Shown one piece after another: positions 1 through 13,329 of a stretch of 64,000 nt of DNA; positions within the stretch are counted from its first letter, which is position 1, and every line of letters starts with the position of its first letter. Source of the DNA: Diphasiastrum complanatum (taxonomy: Eukaryota > Streptophyta > Lycopodiopsida > Lycopodiales > Lycopodiaceae); contig CM055096.1 of the NCBI GenBank assembly GCA_029204225.1, positions 76,171,521 through 76,235,520 of the forward strand, in the 5' to 3' direction. A model generated the notes under the pieces. That model worked only from the letters and a program-made list of their open reading frames with translations. It did no database searches and was not told the DNA's origin. The translations under genes and the position numbers were made by a program.

Positions 1-371
1 TTGTTTCTTTGTCATTGGTCATGGAGCTTTCCCTTCCTTCAATATAACTGCTTTTGACGGCTTTATTGTTGATTCATCCGAAATATCACGAACTCCAAAT
101 CTTGTAGGATCCATGTGATTGAGGGTCTGCTCATCTGTAAGTTCTGCATCTCCATCATAAGTCAAGACATGACTAACATATATTAGGTCATCTTCAACTG
201 GATCTGGAATTGGATCAGTTGATATCCAAGCTAAGTTCAACATATTCAATGAAAAAGTGATCGACGTATCCAAAGTTCGATCAAGTAAGAAAATTTTGCT
301 CAATTCGGATTGATCATCTCGTTGACACATATAGCCCACTGTACAATCCATTGTTGCAAGAGCTTGATTCC
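1..371 (-). pseudogene. Ty3/gypsy G1, post-protease part of polyprotein (left piece)
   Basis: The minus-strand translation over about 19-371 resembles the region after the protease in the related relics at 53.3 kb and 10.2 kb. A shared pattern is ALATMDCTVGYMCQ here against AFATVDCIARHACQ near 10.3 kb. The reading frame runs on past 371 only by chance into the copia LTR. This piece continues at 5557 on the other side of copia C1, because the 53.4-53.6 kb copy of the family is uninterrupted across the same point. The element runs off the left edge of the window, so its reverse transcriptase, integrase and 3' LTR are not visible. Confidence 0.7.
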
Positions 372-725
372 TGATGATTTCACACGTGTGGATTGTCCAC
401 AACATGTACTTGTGATCTCCTAAGGTGTGTAGATGCACCAAGATCAAGACTAGATTGAGATTCAAGATCTATCTTTGATCCTATGGCAAAAACACACTAC
501 TACATGCATTCAATCACTTCCAACTCTCACTCACACGTGTGAGAAGTATTCAAAAATTATTCTAAGTAAAAACAAGCTGCTCTCCTCGGATAGAGAGAGA
601 AAAACCATCATGAGCTCTCAGGTAGAGAGAGAAAGCTAGAAATTCAATGACAGTCAAAATCCACACAATCACCAAATCAATTAGATCCAAAATGAGGAGT
701 ACAATGATACTAGTAGATCCACGAG
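372..725 (-). repeat. C1 3' LTR, truncated
   Basis: Direct repeat of 4876-5196: both start TGATGATTTCAC and run in parallel to the shared GTCCACGAG/ATCCACGAG stretch. By eye there are about nine mismatches plus one indel of about 31 bp near 596-626, flanked by short GATAGAGAGAGA/GGTAGAGAGAGA repeats. Only 354 of 681 bp remain. The missing part is U3, joined directly to the RT coding region. It contains CACACGTGTG at 381-390 and 532-541. Confidence 0.9.
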
Positions 726-1415
726 ATATCTTAGAATCCTCTTGGCCATCTTCCAATGATGGATCTTAGGATCTTGCATAAATTGACTCAATTTGTGCAC
801 ACAAAAACTTAGATCGGGCCTAGTAATGGTAATCCAAATCAAGGAGCCTACAAGACTCCTAAAAAGTGTGATGTCCTCAAAGGATCTTTCATCACCTTTA
901 TTAGGATCTTTTACAATTTGCTCCATTGGAGTACCTATGCTCTTAGAATTTTCCATATGAAATTTTTTCAACATAGAGTGAGCATATCTAGATTGGCATA
1001 TAAAGACATGATTTTCATAAAAATCAATTTCTAGGCCTAGGATGTAATGTATCTCTCCTAGATCTTGCATTTTAAACTCACATCCAAGTGCTAGCTTAGT
1101 TTCATCAACTAGCTTGATACAACTTCCACAAAGAATAATGTCATCAACATAAATTAGAAGAATGACAATATTGCTATCAACAAACTTTAGATACATGGAA
1201 GGATCATAGTCACTAAGAGTAAATCCTAGTGAGATAAGAAAAGAATTAAGTCTTGAATACCATGATCTTGGTGCTTGCTTGAGTCCATAAAGACTTTTGA
1301 AGAGCAAGCACACTTTGGACTCATCCTTGATGAATCTTTGAGGTTGTTCCATATAGATCTCCTCCTCAAGATAACCATTTAGAAAAGCATTAATTACATC
1401 TAATTGGAACACCTT
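726..1415 (-). pseudogene. C1 reverse transcriptase domain, C-terminally deleted
   Basis: The translation reads like the copia RNA-dependent DNA polymerase domain: VFQLDVINAFLNGYLEEEIYM, LYGLKQAPRSWY, the catalytic YVDDIILCG, the LGLEIDF stretch and RPDLSFCVHKLSQFMQ. It stops being copia-like after AKRILRYL, where the frame runs into LTR sequence. The RNase H domain (about 200 residues in C3 at 57.0-57.66 kb) is absent. It is in the same frame as the integrase upstream but separated by a TGA at 1416-1418, where a tryptophan TGG would be a typical ancestor. Confidence 0.9.
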
Positions 1416-2752
1416 TCACTTAAAGAAACAAGCAAGAGAAATAAGAATTCTTATTGTCACCATCTTTGCAACGGGTGCAAAGGTCTCCTCATAATCAAGG
1501 CCATGGATTTGAGCAAATCTTTTGGCACATAGTCTTGCTTTATACTTGTTGATGGTGCCATCATGATTGAACTTGATCCGAAATACCCACTTGCAACCAA
1601 TCACATGCTTGTTGGATGGAGGATCCACAAGCTCCCAAGTATTGTTGGTGATCAATGCATCATACTCTTGCTTCATGGCATCATACCACTCCTTGGTATT
1701 GAGTGTCTCTTGTACATTCTTTGGCTCTTCATGAGAGACATAAAAAACATAATTAGTGGAATCAAGATCCACTTGTTTGCCTTTGTCAACATATGATAGC
1801 CTCTTAGGCTCGGATCTATCTCTCATGGATCTTCTTGGTGAGAAAATCCTAGGAGAGTCTTCTTCAAATCTCGACCCCATCACATCATGATTGTCTTCAC
1901 AATCAACAATTGGTGATGCATCCATAGACTTCTTGATCTCGGCCTCTTCAAAAAATGAGTGTTGATCTCTACTTTCAATAACTTGAGAAGTAGAGAGTAT
2001 AAAGACTCTATAGGCCTTCTTGGTGGATGAATATCCAACCATGATCCCTTTGCATGCACTAGGATCTTCTTTCTTCCTTGTTTCCAAGGGAATATGGGCA
2101 AAGCATATGCATCCAAAAACTCTAAGGTGATCAACCTTAGGCTTCTTCAAATATAAGATTTCATATGGTGACTTTCCTCCAAGAGCTATATGTGGGAGCC
2201 TATTGCAAAGATAATTTGCACAATTAATGGCTGTTCCCCAAAAATCTTTGGGCAAAGATTCCTTAATTCTCATAGATTTTGCACATTCACATAGAGATCT
2301 ATTCTTTCTCTCAGCCACTCCATTTTGAGATGGAGAGTAGGCACAAGAGAACTCTCTTTTGATGCCTTCAAGCTCACAAAAATCATGAAATTTATTGGAG
2401 ATATATTCACCACCTCCATCACTTCTAAGAGCTTTAATCTTGAATGAGAATCGCTTCTCTACATAAGCTTTGAACATAAGGAAATGATCAAACACTATAG
2501 ATTTAGAAGCAAGAAGATATATCCAAGTGAATCTTGTGAAATCATCAATGAAAGTAACAAAACAAGTGGCTCCTCCCTTGCTTGTAGTTGATGAAAAATG
2601 CACATCCGAGTGGATTAACTCCAAAGGATGCTTGCTTTTGATAGAAGATCTTGTAAATGGCTTTTTGTGAGATTTAGCAATAGCACAAGCCTCACAAGGC
2701 TTGATCTTCTTGGAGAATGACTTTGGCAAGCCAATAGCTTTGGCTTCTGAGC
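1416..2752 (-). pseudogene. C1 integrase
   Basis: Copia integrase with the end of the GAG-pre-integrase zinc region (KPCEACAIAKSHKKPF), then the core: LIHSDVHF with the first Asp, FTRFTWIYLLASK, LRSDGGGEY with the second Asp, and SPSQNGVAERKNRSL with the catalytic Glu. The GKSPYEILY and KVDHLRVFGCICFAH stretches and the start of RT (NTWELVDPPSNKHVIGCKWVFRIK) follow. The catalytic D-D-E residues are visible. The upstream junction at about 2730-2755 is frameshifted relative to the protease frame. The downstream end is a TGA. Confidence 0.92.
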
Positions 2753-4125
2753 ATGGATTTGTAGTTGGGATGTCCCAACCTCCTATGCCATAATTCCTCC
2801 ATATAGAGCTTGTTCACAAGAGAAACATTACAAGCATTCACATACTCATTTGGATCTAGTTTATAGATGCCTCCAAATCTAGATCCTAATGCAAGTATCT
2901 CATCATTCTTTTTGATAGTGCAAGTATCAACATTGAATTTTACATCAAGGTCATTATCAAGCAATTGGCCAACACTAATAAGATTCTTAGTAAGCTTAGG
3001 TACATAAAGAACTTTAGAGAGAGAAATAACTTTAGAGGATGCAAGCTTCAAGAGAATGTTCCCTATGCCTTCAATAGGACATTCAAAATCATTTGTAGTG
3101 TATATTGATTTCTTGACTCCATCATAAGGTGCAATAGAAGAGAAAGAGTCCTTGGAGCTACACATATGTGAAGAGGCTCCACTATCAATATACCATAGGC
3201 CGTCCTTCTTGAAAGGAGTAGATGAGAAATTAGAGACCATGAGAGATCCCTCTCCATCACTTGCAATAGTGTCTTCCTTCTCATTGGTAATGTTGGCTTG
3301 CTTGAATTGATTCTTTTTCTTGAAGCAATTGGTGGCATAATGGCCTTCCTTGCCACAATAAAAGCACTTGATCTTCTTCTTCTTGAGCTTGGATGATGAA
3401 GCATTAGAGGAATCATCTTCCTCCTCATCTTTGTCTTTGGATTTGACTTTGTCCTTGCTTGAGGATTGTTGATGCTGGTTTTTGCTCCTCCCTTTGTGCT
3501 TATCCTTGGCAAAGAGAGCTTTGCCATCATTATGAGTGAGAGAGAGCTTGTACTCTTGTCTTGACTCTTCTGAAATTAGCACACTTTGGAGAGCCTCCAA
3601 ACTTGGTAGCTCCTCCTTAATGGCATAGGATTGGACAAGGTTATCAAATTCACTTCTCAAGCCATTGCGAATGACTTGAACTAGCTCATTTTGATTGATG
3701 GAATCACCAATACAAGCAAGTTCTCTATGAAGATCTTTTACTCTCAAAACATAACTAGATGCACTCTCATCACTCTTTTGGCTACTTTGAAAGATTTGAT
3801 TTCTAAGAGTGATAAGCCTAGAGGTATTCTTAGCCTCGTAAATAGTCTTGAGACAATCCCAAGCTTCTTTGGTTGTTGTACAAGTACCTATCTCCCTCAA
3901 TATCTCATTAGAGACATTCATCTTAATGTAGTAGAGAGCCATCCTAGCTCTCTTTTTGTATTTTTGAACCTCTTAAAGAACTTGTGGTTCTTCTTCAAGG
4001 CCAAGAACTATGTCCATCACATCTTGAAGGATCAAGATGGACTCCATCCTCATTTTCCAAAGTGAATAGTTTGAAGTGGACAATCTTTCACTTGGTTCCA
4101 ACAAGGATGAACCCATTGAAGACAT
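2692..4125 (-). pseudogene. C1 Gag and aspartic protease
   Basis: The likely start is ATG 4125 (MSSMGSSLLEPSERLSTSNY), followed by SLWKMRMESIL, the usual copia Gag opening. A TAA at about 3973-3975 interrupts the frame, which continues as EVQKYKKRARMALYYIKMN. A CX2CX4HX4C zinc knuckle (CFYCGKEGHYATNC) lies at about 3330-3375. The protease active site DSGASSHMC is at about 3170-3195, and the pre-integrase motif LWHRRLGHPN is near 2760-2790. The last residues of this frame, after RSQ, are frameshifted relative to the integrase. Confidence 0.92.
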
Positions 4126-4862
4126 TTGAAGTGAAGAAAACTCAAATGATGAACAATAAATGTTGCTACATACTCTCAATAGGATCCAATAATAGAGTAC
4201 TATCTCCTCCTATGAAAGATCTTGCAACTATTTGTGAATTGATTCTCACTAGCTACACAAATCTCTCTAAAACAAGATCTATTTCACATCAAATGATGGA
4301 GTATGGGCAAAGTTAGGATCAAACACTCTTAGCACATGTGAAGTAGAAACCAAATTTGACTCAAATACAATGATATTGCATGAAACAAAATGGCTAAGAT
4401 CTCAAAACAGTGCCTAGATCACATATAGGTGAGATTGGTAAGCATACAACTGTGATTTTGGATCAACCAAGCAATCTCTTGACCAAATCAAATGTGTCCA
4501 CCTAGGTCTAGGTACCCTACCTGACCCTCTTCAAAAGCTTATAACTTCTAATTGGCTCAACCAAATGGAATGAAACTGATTGCATCAGAAACTAGACAAA
4601 AATAGCTTCAAGACAAGCTATCAAGCAAGATAAATGGATCCAGCATGAGAGAGAACTTCCAAACTGAAATTGGATGTTCCTCACACGTGTCTGAGAACCT
4701 GATTTCGTACAGTACCATGTCAAAACCAATCAATGTCCTTTTGATCTCTTTTGATCCAAAATTGAACAAGATAGCTAGGAAAATGGACCTTGACAATTTC
4801 TAGCTCAAGATTGATGAATAGTTTTCACTTAAATGGATCAAAATGCATGGTAACCTTAGGTA

Positions 4863-4875
4863 GTCTTTGATACCA
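4863..4875 (-). other. C1 primer-binding site
   Basis: The minus strand reads TGGTATCAAAGAC directly against the LTR end (CATCA). This is close to the initiator-Met-tRNA PBS TGGTATCAGAGC usual in plant copia elements. It fixes both the LTR boundary and the element orientation. Confidence 0.85.
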
Positions 4876-5556
4876 TGATGATTTCACATGTGTGGATTGT
4901 CCACAACATGTACTTGTGATCTCCTAAGGTGTGTAGATGCACCAGGATCAAGACTAGATTGAGATTCAAGATCTATCTTTGATCCTATGGCAAAAACACA
5001 CTACTACATGTATTCAATCACTTCCAACTCTCACTCACACGTGTGAAAAGTATTCAAAAATTATTCTAAGTAAAAACAAGCTGCTCTCCTCGGGTAGAGA
5101 GAGAAAGCTAGAAATTCAATGACACTCAAAATCCACACAATCACCAAATCAATTAGATTCAAAATGAGGAGTACAATGATACTAGTAGGTCCACGAGCTA
5201 CCACTATGCTTAACTATGATTGGACCATATTTTGTCACCTCTTGATCCTATTGGATCATTGATCCATGCACCTCTTAATTCTATTGGACTATATTCAAGC
5301 ACACCTCAATTTCCTATTGGACCTCACAAGGTTCCACCTCTAAATCCTATTGGACCTCTTGGAATTCATCAAACAAAAACCTTACAATTGTCTACACTCT
5401 AATTGGCACGTGTTTAGCCTCTTACTCTATTTTGGCTCAATAGTGGCATTACAAGTGGAAATGCATAATTTGTCATCTATGCCAAATTTGTTCCTATCAA
5501 CATCCTACACCTAGAGAACATAAGACCCCTATATCTAACATAGATAATCTTTTTCA
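4876..5556 (-). repeat. C1 5' LTR, full length (681 bp)
   Basis: It starts TGATGATTTCAC next to the PBS and ends CTTTTTCA before the ATTCT duplication, giving TG...CA ends. The part 4876-5196 is repeated at 372-725. The remainder (5197-5556) is U3 only present here and contains several CCTATTGGA repeats (5235-5365), possible enhancer units. CACACGTGTG lies at 5036-5045, and the first copy of the palindrome has mutated to CACATGTGTG. Confidence 0.85.
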
Positions 5557-7991
5557 ATTCTTCACAATTTCAGTTGTCAGTGTCGATTTGAGAGTCATAA
5601 TAGACTCCCAAAGTTTTCATTTGTCGATCGTGGGTATGATCTTTTGTTGATGGAATCATCATCCCCTCTTTGGACTACTGGCTTGATAGTCCAAGTGATT
5701 GGATCTACTCTGACCGCACACTCACGATTCTCAAAAGTAATTTTATCGGTGCCCTAGTTATGAATACTTGTGCAACTCGTAACCATGGACGTCCCAATAA
5801 AACTCGATATACATTTGGCGCGTTAGGTAAGTCCACCAAAAGTAATGACAAACTGCACTCCAGCTATTTTGACAAGTACGTCTTCAACCATTCCTGTAGG
5901 ACGGGCTGTCATTTGATTAGCTAGCTTGATAGCAAAAGTGACAGGGCTTCAGCTTGGTAATTCCCCACCTTGCACATAGCTTAGTTGAAATCAGGTTAAC
6001 TCCCAAATCTCCATCAATCACGGCTGTTTCTTTACCAAACTGTCTATGTTGTATCGGTAGGGTGATGTTTTTCTGCTCACTTACTCAGGTTGTTTCTATT
6101 TCTTCAAACCCGGCACAAAAAAATGGCTTCTGAAGGACTTGTGGTTCCATTTGAGTCAATCTTTTTGTTAATACTTCTTTTGCTTTAGGCACCAGCTTAA
6201 GAAATTCTCCCAGTGTAATATCCATCTTGCTAGACAAAATATTTACGATCAATTCTATTTTTGGTGCCTTTGGTTCTGTCATCTTGAAGGGTTCTTCATG
6301 ATGGTGCAACTATGTATTAACATTCGTTCTTGGATCTGCTTGTGGCATAGATGAAGAATGGACTTTCGCTACTGCTTTAGTGGCTTCTTGGGCTTCTTCT
6401 TCTTGCAATTGTTTAATTCATTGCCTCATATCTTGATATCTTTTCTTTTTTGCTTTGAGATTCGGATACACCCTTGATGCAGTAGGTATATCTATAGTTG
6501 GTGCAGATTCAATAGGTACTAAAAAAAATTTGTTTCTGAGCTTTAATAACAACCATCAAATGTACAGTTGGTTCAGATTGAACTATTGGCCTTTTCTTGA
6601 TTATAATCATATTCACTAGAGCAGTAACCGGTGGTGGTTTGGGTCTTGCAGGACATTCTTTATAACAGTGTCCATAACCACATTCTCTACAAAATGGTAT
6701 CAACTTTTCTTTGTTTGGACATTCAGCAACTCTGTGGTTCTCTTCGCATGCAAAGCATCCAAGTGGTGCTCTGGATCATTGTCTAGTTGGTTGTTGTTGC
6801 GCAGTAGCATAGATAGCATATTGTTCTGAAGGACCACTCTTGTGATCATTGCTATAATTCCATTGCTCATTGCCTTGATAAGGTTCTGGTTCCATTAGAT
6901 TAGCAGGAGGAGCACTCGATCCTGTTGGAGCTGGAAGACTTAGTCATTTTGGAAATCCAAGCACAAAATTGGAAGGCTTTCTGTCAGGACCCTTTGAATA
7001 AGTAGGTTCTCAATACTGAAGCTTAGCATACCTTTGTTGAATAATCCTAGGATTAAATGAGCAAAAGGTTGTTTCATATCCCGTAGAGTTATACAGATGA
7101 CAAATAGTATTCGTCATTCGTTGTTTCAACATTTTGTTTCAACGTTGGACATTCATTCATAGTGTGATTGTCCACACAAATTGAATACTAGACATTTTAC
7201 CGGCTAGGAAAAGTCTTTGCAAACTTTTCAGGTTCTTTGTTTGATTTACCATGGAATTCTTCCAAGGCTTTCAGCTCTTCGTCGAGTTGAGACTACATTT
7301 TTTCCAGTTGCATCTGCTGCTTTTGACCAAGTTTCTCGAACTCATCGATCATCTTCTCTGCAGTAGCATTGATATTTGTTGATGCAATGGTGGTGGATGT
7401 TGTCGTGGTTTGCCCTGCAGTATAAGGCAACATTCCAATATTTGGTTCGTCATCAGAATCTTCATCTTCTTCACGAATTGCATCATCCATAGCGTTTTGT
7501 ATCGTAGCGTATTCAGAATGGCATTTCAGCTTGCGTCTCATCCATTTAGGTCGACCTGTTAAAAATCACATAATCAAAGCATCATCATTAATTAGATTGG
7601 GATCACACTTAGATCTGAGGTGTTTAACCCGTTCAATATAATCTCGTACTGCTTCTCTCTTTCCCATTTTAATTTTACTTAAAAGGAGAAAGGGATCTTC
7701 CATAAACTTTCGGGGCTTAAATCTCGTGATGAGAGCGGCTTTAACCACTTTCCAATCCATGTGTTCTGCTTCCTCTTGGTTATAAAACGAATCTTGAGCA
7801 GCTCCAGTTAAGGCCATAGGAAATAACTGAAGTTTATCTTGTGAAAATACTTCGCCATAAACCCTACATGATTCAGAAAAGATCTGGAGAAATCTGATAA
7901 AATCAGATAACCCATTTTACTTTGGTATATCTAAACGAGGAGATCTTCTCATAATAATTGGTGGTGGGTTCATTGGTCCTCCTTCAACCAT
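5557..7991 (-). pseudogene. Ty3/gypsy G1, gag and protease region (right piece)
   Basis: The gag start is taken as ATG 7991 (MVEGGPMNPPPIIMRRSP). The core reads VVKAALITRFKPRKFMEDPF and GKREAVRDYIERVKHLRSK (7566-7817), the signature of plant retrotransposon Gag capsid domains. MRRKLKCHSEYATIQNAMDD and an acidic stretch follow (7293-7541). A zinc-knuckle segment CRECGYGHCYKEC is near 6660-6690. A helical segment (IVNILSSKMDITLGEFLKL, 6085-6309) precedes the protease remnant (VIDGDLGVNLIS near 6010-6060). Stops and frameshifts between these blocks make it non-functional. The same block order occurs in G2, G3 and G4. Confidence 0.8.
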
Positions 7992-9350
<1,359 letters not shown>

Positions 9351-9368
9351 TCCCCAGCAATGGCACCA
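9351..9368 (-). other. G1 primer-binding site
   Basis: The minus strand reads TGGTGCCATTGCTGGGGA, a three-mismatch relative of the PBS TGGCGCCGTTGCCGGGGA used by many plant Ty3/gypsy elements. A 4-bp spacer separates it from the LTR end. Confidence 0.75.
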
Positions 9369-9372
9369 AAAT

Positions 9373-9999
9373 TGTAAGGGCTTTATTTCCTATCTTATCC
9401 TCAACCCAAGATCTAAGCACACAAGCATCAAGGAGATGAAGTTAGTCATCATGCAGAGATTCGATCCCATGAGAGCGATAGCATAAAACAAATCCAGCAT
9501 GCTCTAACATCCGTTAACACTACGCATTAACTTTAACATCCATAAACCCTAATTTAATTAACACTACGATCCACAATAAGATAGTTACTTGCTTCTTCTC
9601 TCTCTCCCTTCCTCTTTCACATACATACAATCCCAATAACATTCGGATCTAACAATAAACAAATACAACAAGAGCATGAGAGGAGGAATAGAGTTAGAGA
9701 GCAAGGACATTCACAAATCCATTCCATAAGAGAGCCAATCTACTTGTATTGAAATGAAGATGAAAACATGTACAATCATTAAAAACTGCTATGTATATAG
9801 GGAATTGAGGAGATGGGCGTCCCAATTCCTATTGGCTAATTCCTACCTCCCTAACTATTCAAATTTTAAAAAGAGTGGGAACTCATTCATTAATTTGAGG
9901 ACCCAATTTGAAAATGAATTTTTGGTGGGAACCCCTACTTTATTCACTAACTTAGCCCTATGACATTAAAAGTCTCGCAAAAAGGCCTAAAGTCCTACA
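9373..9999 (-). repeat. G1 5' LTR (about 627 bp)
   Basis: Bounded by TGTAAGGG next to the PBS and GTCCTACA at the outer end, giving TG...CA ends with partial inverted similarity. The partner LTR lies outside the window, so boundaries rest on the PBS and the terminal dinucleotides. The flanking 5 bp on the right is ATCAA (10000-10004). Confidence 0.65.
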
Positions 10000-10193
10000 A
10001 TCAACGTCAAGTTTTGATACACATGAGAGAACAAAGAATGAGATAAATTCAAGAGGCAAATACAAATGAAAAAAAGAATAATGCACTTGATTATATTGAT
10101 AATGATGATGAGGTACAACACCATGAAGCAATGCACAATATGTATATCAAAGACAAGCATTGTAAGGAGCTAAATGAGAAGATCTCCCATATC
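10000..10193. other. Unassigned stretch between G1 LTR and G2
   Basis: No motif recognised. It may be a downstream piece of G2 (which reads on the minus strand) or host DNA. Confidence 0.3.
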
Positions 10194-12870
10194 TCAGATA
10201 TAGTGGTTGAAGCTTGGTGTGTCCAATGTATAGCACTTGGGTGAAGATGTGTTGGGTTTTGGATCCGAATCATGTTGACAAGCATGCCTAGCTATACAGT
10301 CAACAGTTGCAAATGCATTCGTCCATCTCATGATATTTGTTTCATAATCATAATGACCTCCCTTGGCTTGCCTTGGGCGATCGATCATATGATCAGTGGT
10401 GGACGATCCGTCATCAGCCTTTAGTGTAATAGGTTTCACCGCCGATGTGGTTGGATCAACCTTTATAGCCTGCTCCCTATTTTCGAAGGTGAATTTCTCG
10501 GTTCCCCAGTTGTGAACCACTTGTGCAATCCTCAACCACGGTCTTCCTAGTAAAACACGGTAGGCAGAAGGGGACTCTGGTATGTCCATCACCACAAAAG
10601 TGATCACAAACTGCATTCCTGCTATTTTTACAGAAATGTCGTCAACTATACCTTTCGGTTTAACACATGATTGATCTGCTAGTTTGATGACAAATCTCGC
10701 TGGCTTCAATCCTTGCAACCCTCGTTTCTGGTACAAAGTAGTGGAGATCACATTTACACCCGATCCTCCATCTACCACTATTGCTTCGTCCTCAAATCTC
10801 TTGTGCTTGATCGGTAGGGTGATATTGTGTTCTTTGATTTCCCACGTTGTCCCAATGTGGAGGACATTGTTCATTTTTTCATAGCCCGCACAGTATATGG
10901 GCTCTGGTATCACTGATTCCGCTTCAGCTTTGGCCCACTCGGCCAGGAGGCTCTTGGCTTGTGGCGCAATCTGCAGTAATTCTCCAAGGGATAAACTAAC
11001 ACGGCTTGCTAGCAAACTTGTGAGTACTATAGTGTGCGATTTCTCGGGCTCCACCATGTGCATAGGTGGTTCATGATGATGCAATCGATCGTTTTGATCA
11101 ATTCGCAATGGTGAGCTCGCTTGTGGTACTAGTTCTTCAGCAACAAGAGGTTCTGCAAGTATGAGGATTTATCATCGGATACTGATGGGGGTGGTGAGGG
11201 TGCCACTTCCTTCCGCTTTTGTGCTCGCGTGACTGCTAGCACTAGGGCATGGAAATGTTGTTTTTCTAGTGGCATCCCTCTTGGAACTACTATAGTTTGT
11301 ACTGTGATTAGGTTCAGTGGTGCACTCGTTCCAAGTCTTAATGGACAATTCTTGTAGTAGTGTCCATAACCGCATTCTCGACAAAAGGATGTGTATTGTC
11401 CCTTGTAAGGACATTCTGCGATTCTATGACCTTCACCGCATCCGTAGCAGCCGTTGTTTCTACCATCTTGATGTTGAGTTTGAGCCGCATAGGTCGCGTA
11501 ATATTTGTTAATGGCTGGATCCACAAACATCTCGTTCTGCCCGTAACATTGATGTTGCTTAGGTTGAGGTGGTGCTGGTACTCTTTGTTCCGTTGTTGCC
11601 AAATTCACATGAGCCACTTGGTTGTTAGTTGGCCTTGGTGGTGCAGGTAAGGCCATGCATTGTTGGTCGTTCGGCCCACCATATCTCAGTGCCGCATTGG
11701 GTGCCCCTTGATGATATGGATAAGAGGTCTCATAAGGACTCCTCTTCTACTGTATGATCCGAAGGTTAAATGGAAAAAATGTCATCTCGTGCGAGGATGC
11801 GTTGCACAGATGGCAGAATCTTTGCGTCAGTCTTGAGTTTTGTTGTAAAACTGGACACTCATTAGCTGTATGGTTCTGAGTGCAAACTGAACACCATACA
11901 TTTTCTCAGCGAGGATACTGCAGCTGGTTCTACTCCGGTGGATTTGGATTTGGTGCTACAGCTCCCTACAAGGCCTTCAGTTTCTGATCGAACTGAGTCG
12001 TTAGTTGTTCCATCTGTTACTTGTGTAGCTTTGTCATTTGTTTCATCAGCAGCTCGGTGGACAGGTTGGTTGTGTTGGATGATGACGATGGTACCGAAGG
12101 AGTTGGAATGTGGGTGGCTGGATAAGATTCATCGTCTGAACCCTCATCCTCTTCTCTGATGGCATCTTCCATTGCTTCCTGCAATGTAGCATACTACTCT
12201 CGTCATTTAAGCTCTCTTCAGATACTACGTGGTAACCCCACAAGGAACCACATAATAACTGCATGATCGGGAGTTAGGGCTGCATTGCACTTGGATCTTA
12301 GATGTTTGACTCATTCGATATAATCCTTGACCCTTTCTCTTTTTCCCATCTTTACTTTGCTCAGCAGGAGAAACGGATCTTCCAAAAAAAATTTGGGTTT
12401 AAAGCATGTGATGAGAGCCGCTTTAACCCCTTGCCAAGTGGTTTTCTCTTCTTCAGATAGGTTGAAGTACCAATCTTGTGCAATTGTCACTAGACATCGG
12501 GAACGGCATCAATTTCTCTACTGGTGTCCGCTTGCCGTAGATTTTGCAGGCTTGCTCGTAGATCTTGAAGAATCTTATTGGATCTGATGACCCATCGTAT
12601 TTGGGTATTTCCATCCGTGGTGCCCTCCGAAGTGCTTGCAATGGTGTGACAGGTACAGGTTGACCCATTGGATCCATTGTGCTAGTTATGGTTCTGCCTC
12701 GATATGCGCAACTGCTACTCTGGAAAGGTTTGGTGCTTGATTCACCACTCTTCTCATGATTGATCATTCAGATCTCAGATTCATTCGGCGGTAGGGTCCA
12801 AGAATGTTGGATCTGATACAGTGGAAAGCAATCTGGATCTTTGGGCATCAGATCAATTTAATAGGCCGAT
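10194..12870 (-). pseudogene. Ty3/gypsy G2, gag-protease relic
   Basis: The best-preserved gag-protease copy here. Gag starts near 12767 and includes APRMEIPKYDGSSDPIRFF, with capsid remnants at 12.2-12.45 kb. It then carries four cysteine clusters: CSVCTQNHTANEC (about 11.9 kb), CHLCNASSHEMTF with the last Cys lost (about 11.8 kb), CYGCGEGHRIAEC and CRECGYGHYYKNC (11.37-11.47 kb). The 10194-11108 frame holds the LGELLQIAPQAK helix, the GYEKMNNVLHIG stretch, a retropepsin-like site VDGGSGVNVIS and YRVLLGRPWLR, which are typical of plant gypsy proteases with D-G-G. Stops separate the blocks. No LTR, RT or integrase is present. Confidence 0.85.
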
Positions 12871-13329
12871 AGTGTAATTTTAGACCTCTTACGGTTTGAT
12901 AGATTGCTTGCAAATTAGCAAACTATACTGCCAGTAAGATCCTCGACAGTTTCCCACATGGCATCTTGGCCTCACACATGTGGGACCCACTTATGCACAT
13001 AATTTACAATATACTACATGGCTAGATTTGTCAATATAGGTAATTTTTCACATTCAATACACTGAAGGTGGAGATGAGATTCTAGCTATGCACATTCTTT
13101 ATGCAAATCATTTACCAAAGATGGTAAATTAAGCGGATTGAAATCGCATGATTGGCATAAGATATTATAGGTCATACTTCCTCTTTCTAATCGAGGTTGT
13201 TTCAACAATGACGTATGAAATACGCTTTACAATTTATCGTCGATGATTTGGTTTGTATATCCTTTTAAACACTTGTATAAATATGTGATATTTCAATATT
13301 TTTATGTGCTAAACAACTTAGTGTGATAT
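12871..13329. other. AT-rich stretch, nothing recognised
   Basis: No coding similarity or clear repeat structure. It lies between G2 and the CACTA relic and may be part of the CACTA element upstream of the visible transposase. Confidence 0.4.

Larger units (their letters stand above)
372..5556 (-). mobile_element. Ty1/copia LTR retrotransposon C1, defective, nested in gypsy G1
   Basis: A copia-type element read on the minus strand. The order in element orientation is 5' LTR (4876-5556), PBS, Gag with zinc knuckle, protease, integrase, RT, then a truncated 3' LTR (372-725). Flanks are ATTCC (367-371) and ATTCT (5557-5561), a 5-bp target duplication with one mismatch. The gypsy sequence on the two sides rejoins when compared with the uninterrupted copy near 53.5 kb. 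Gag-pol order INT before RT defines Ty1/copia. It is inactive: stop in gag, frameshift between protease and integrase, stop between integrase and RT, and loss of RNase H plus the U3 half of the 3' LTR. Confidence 0.93.
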
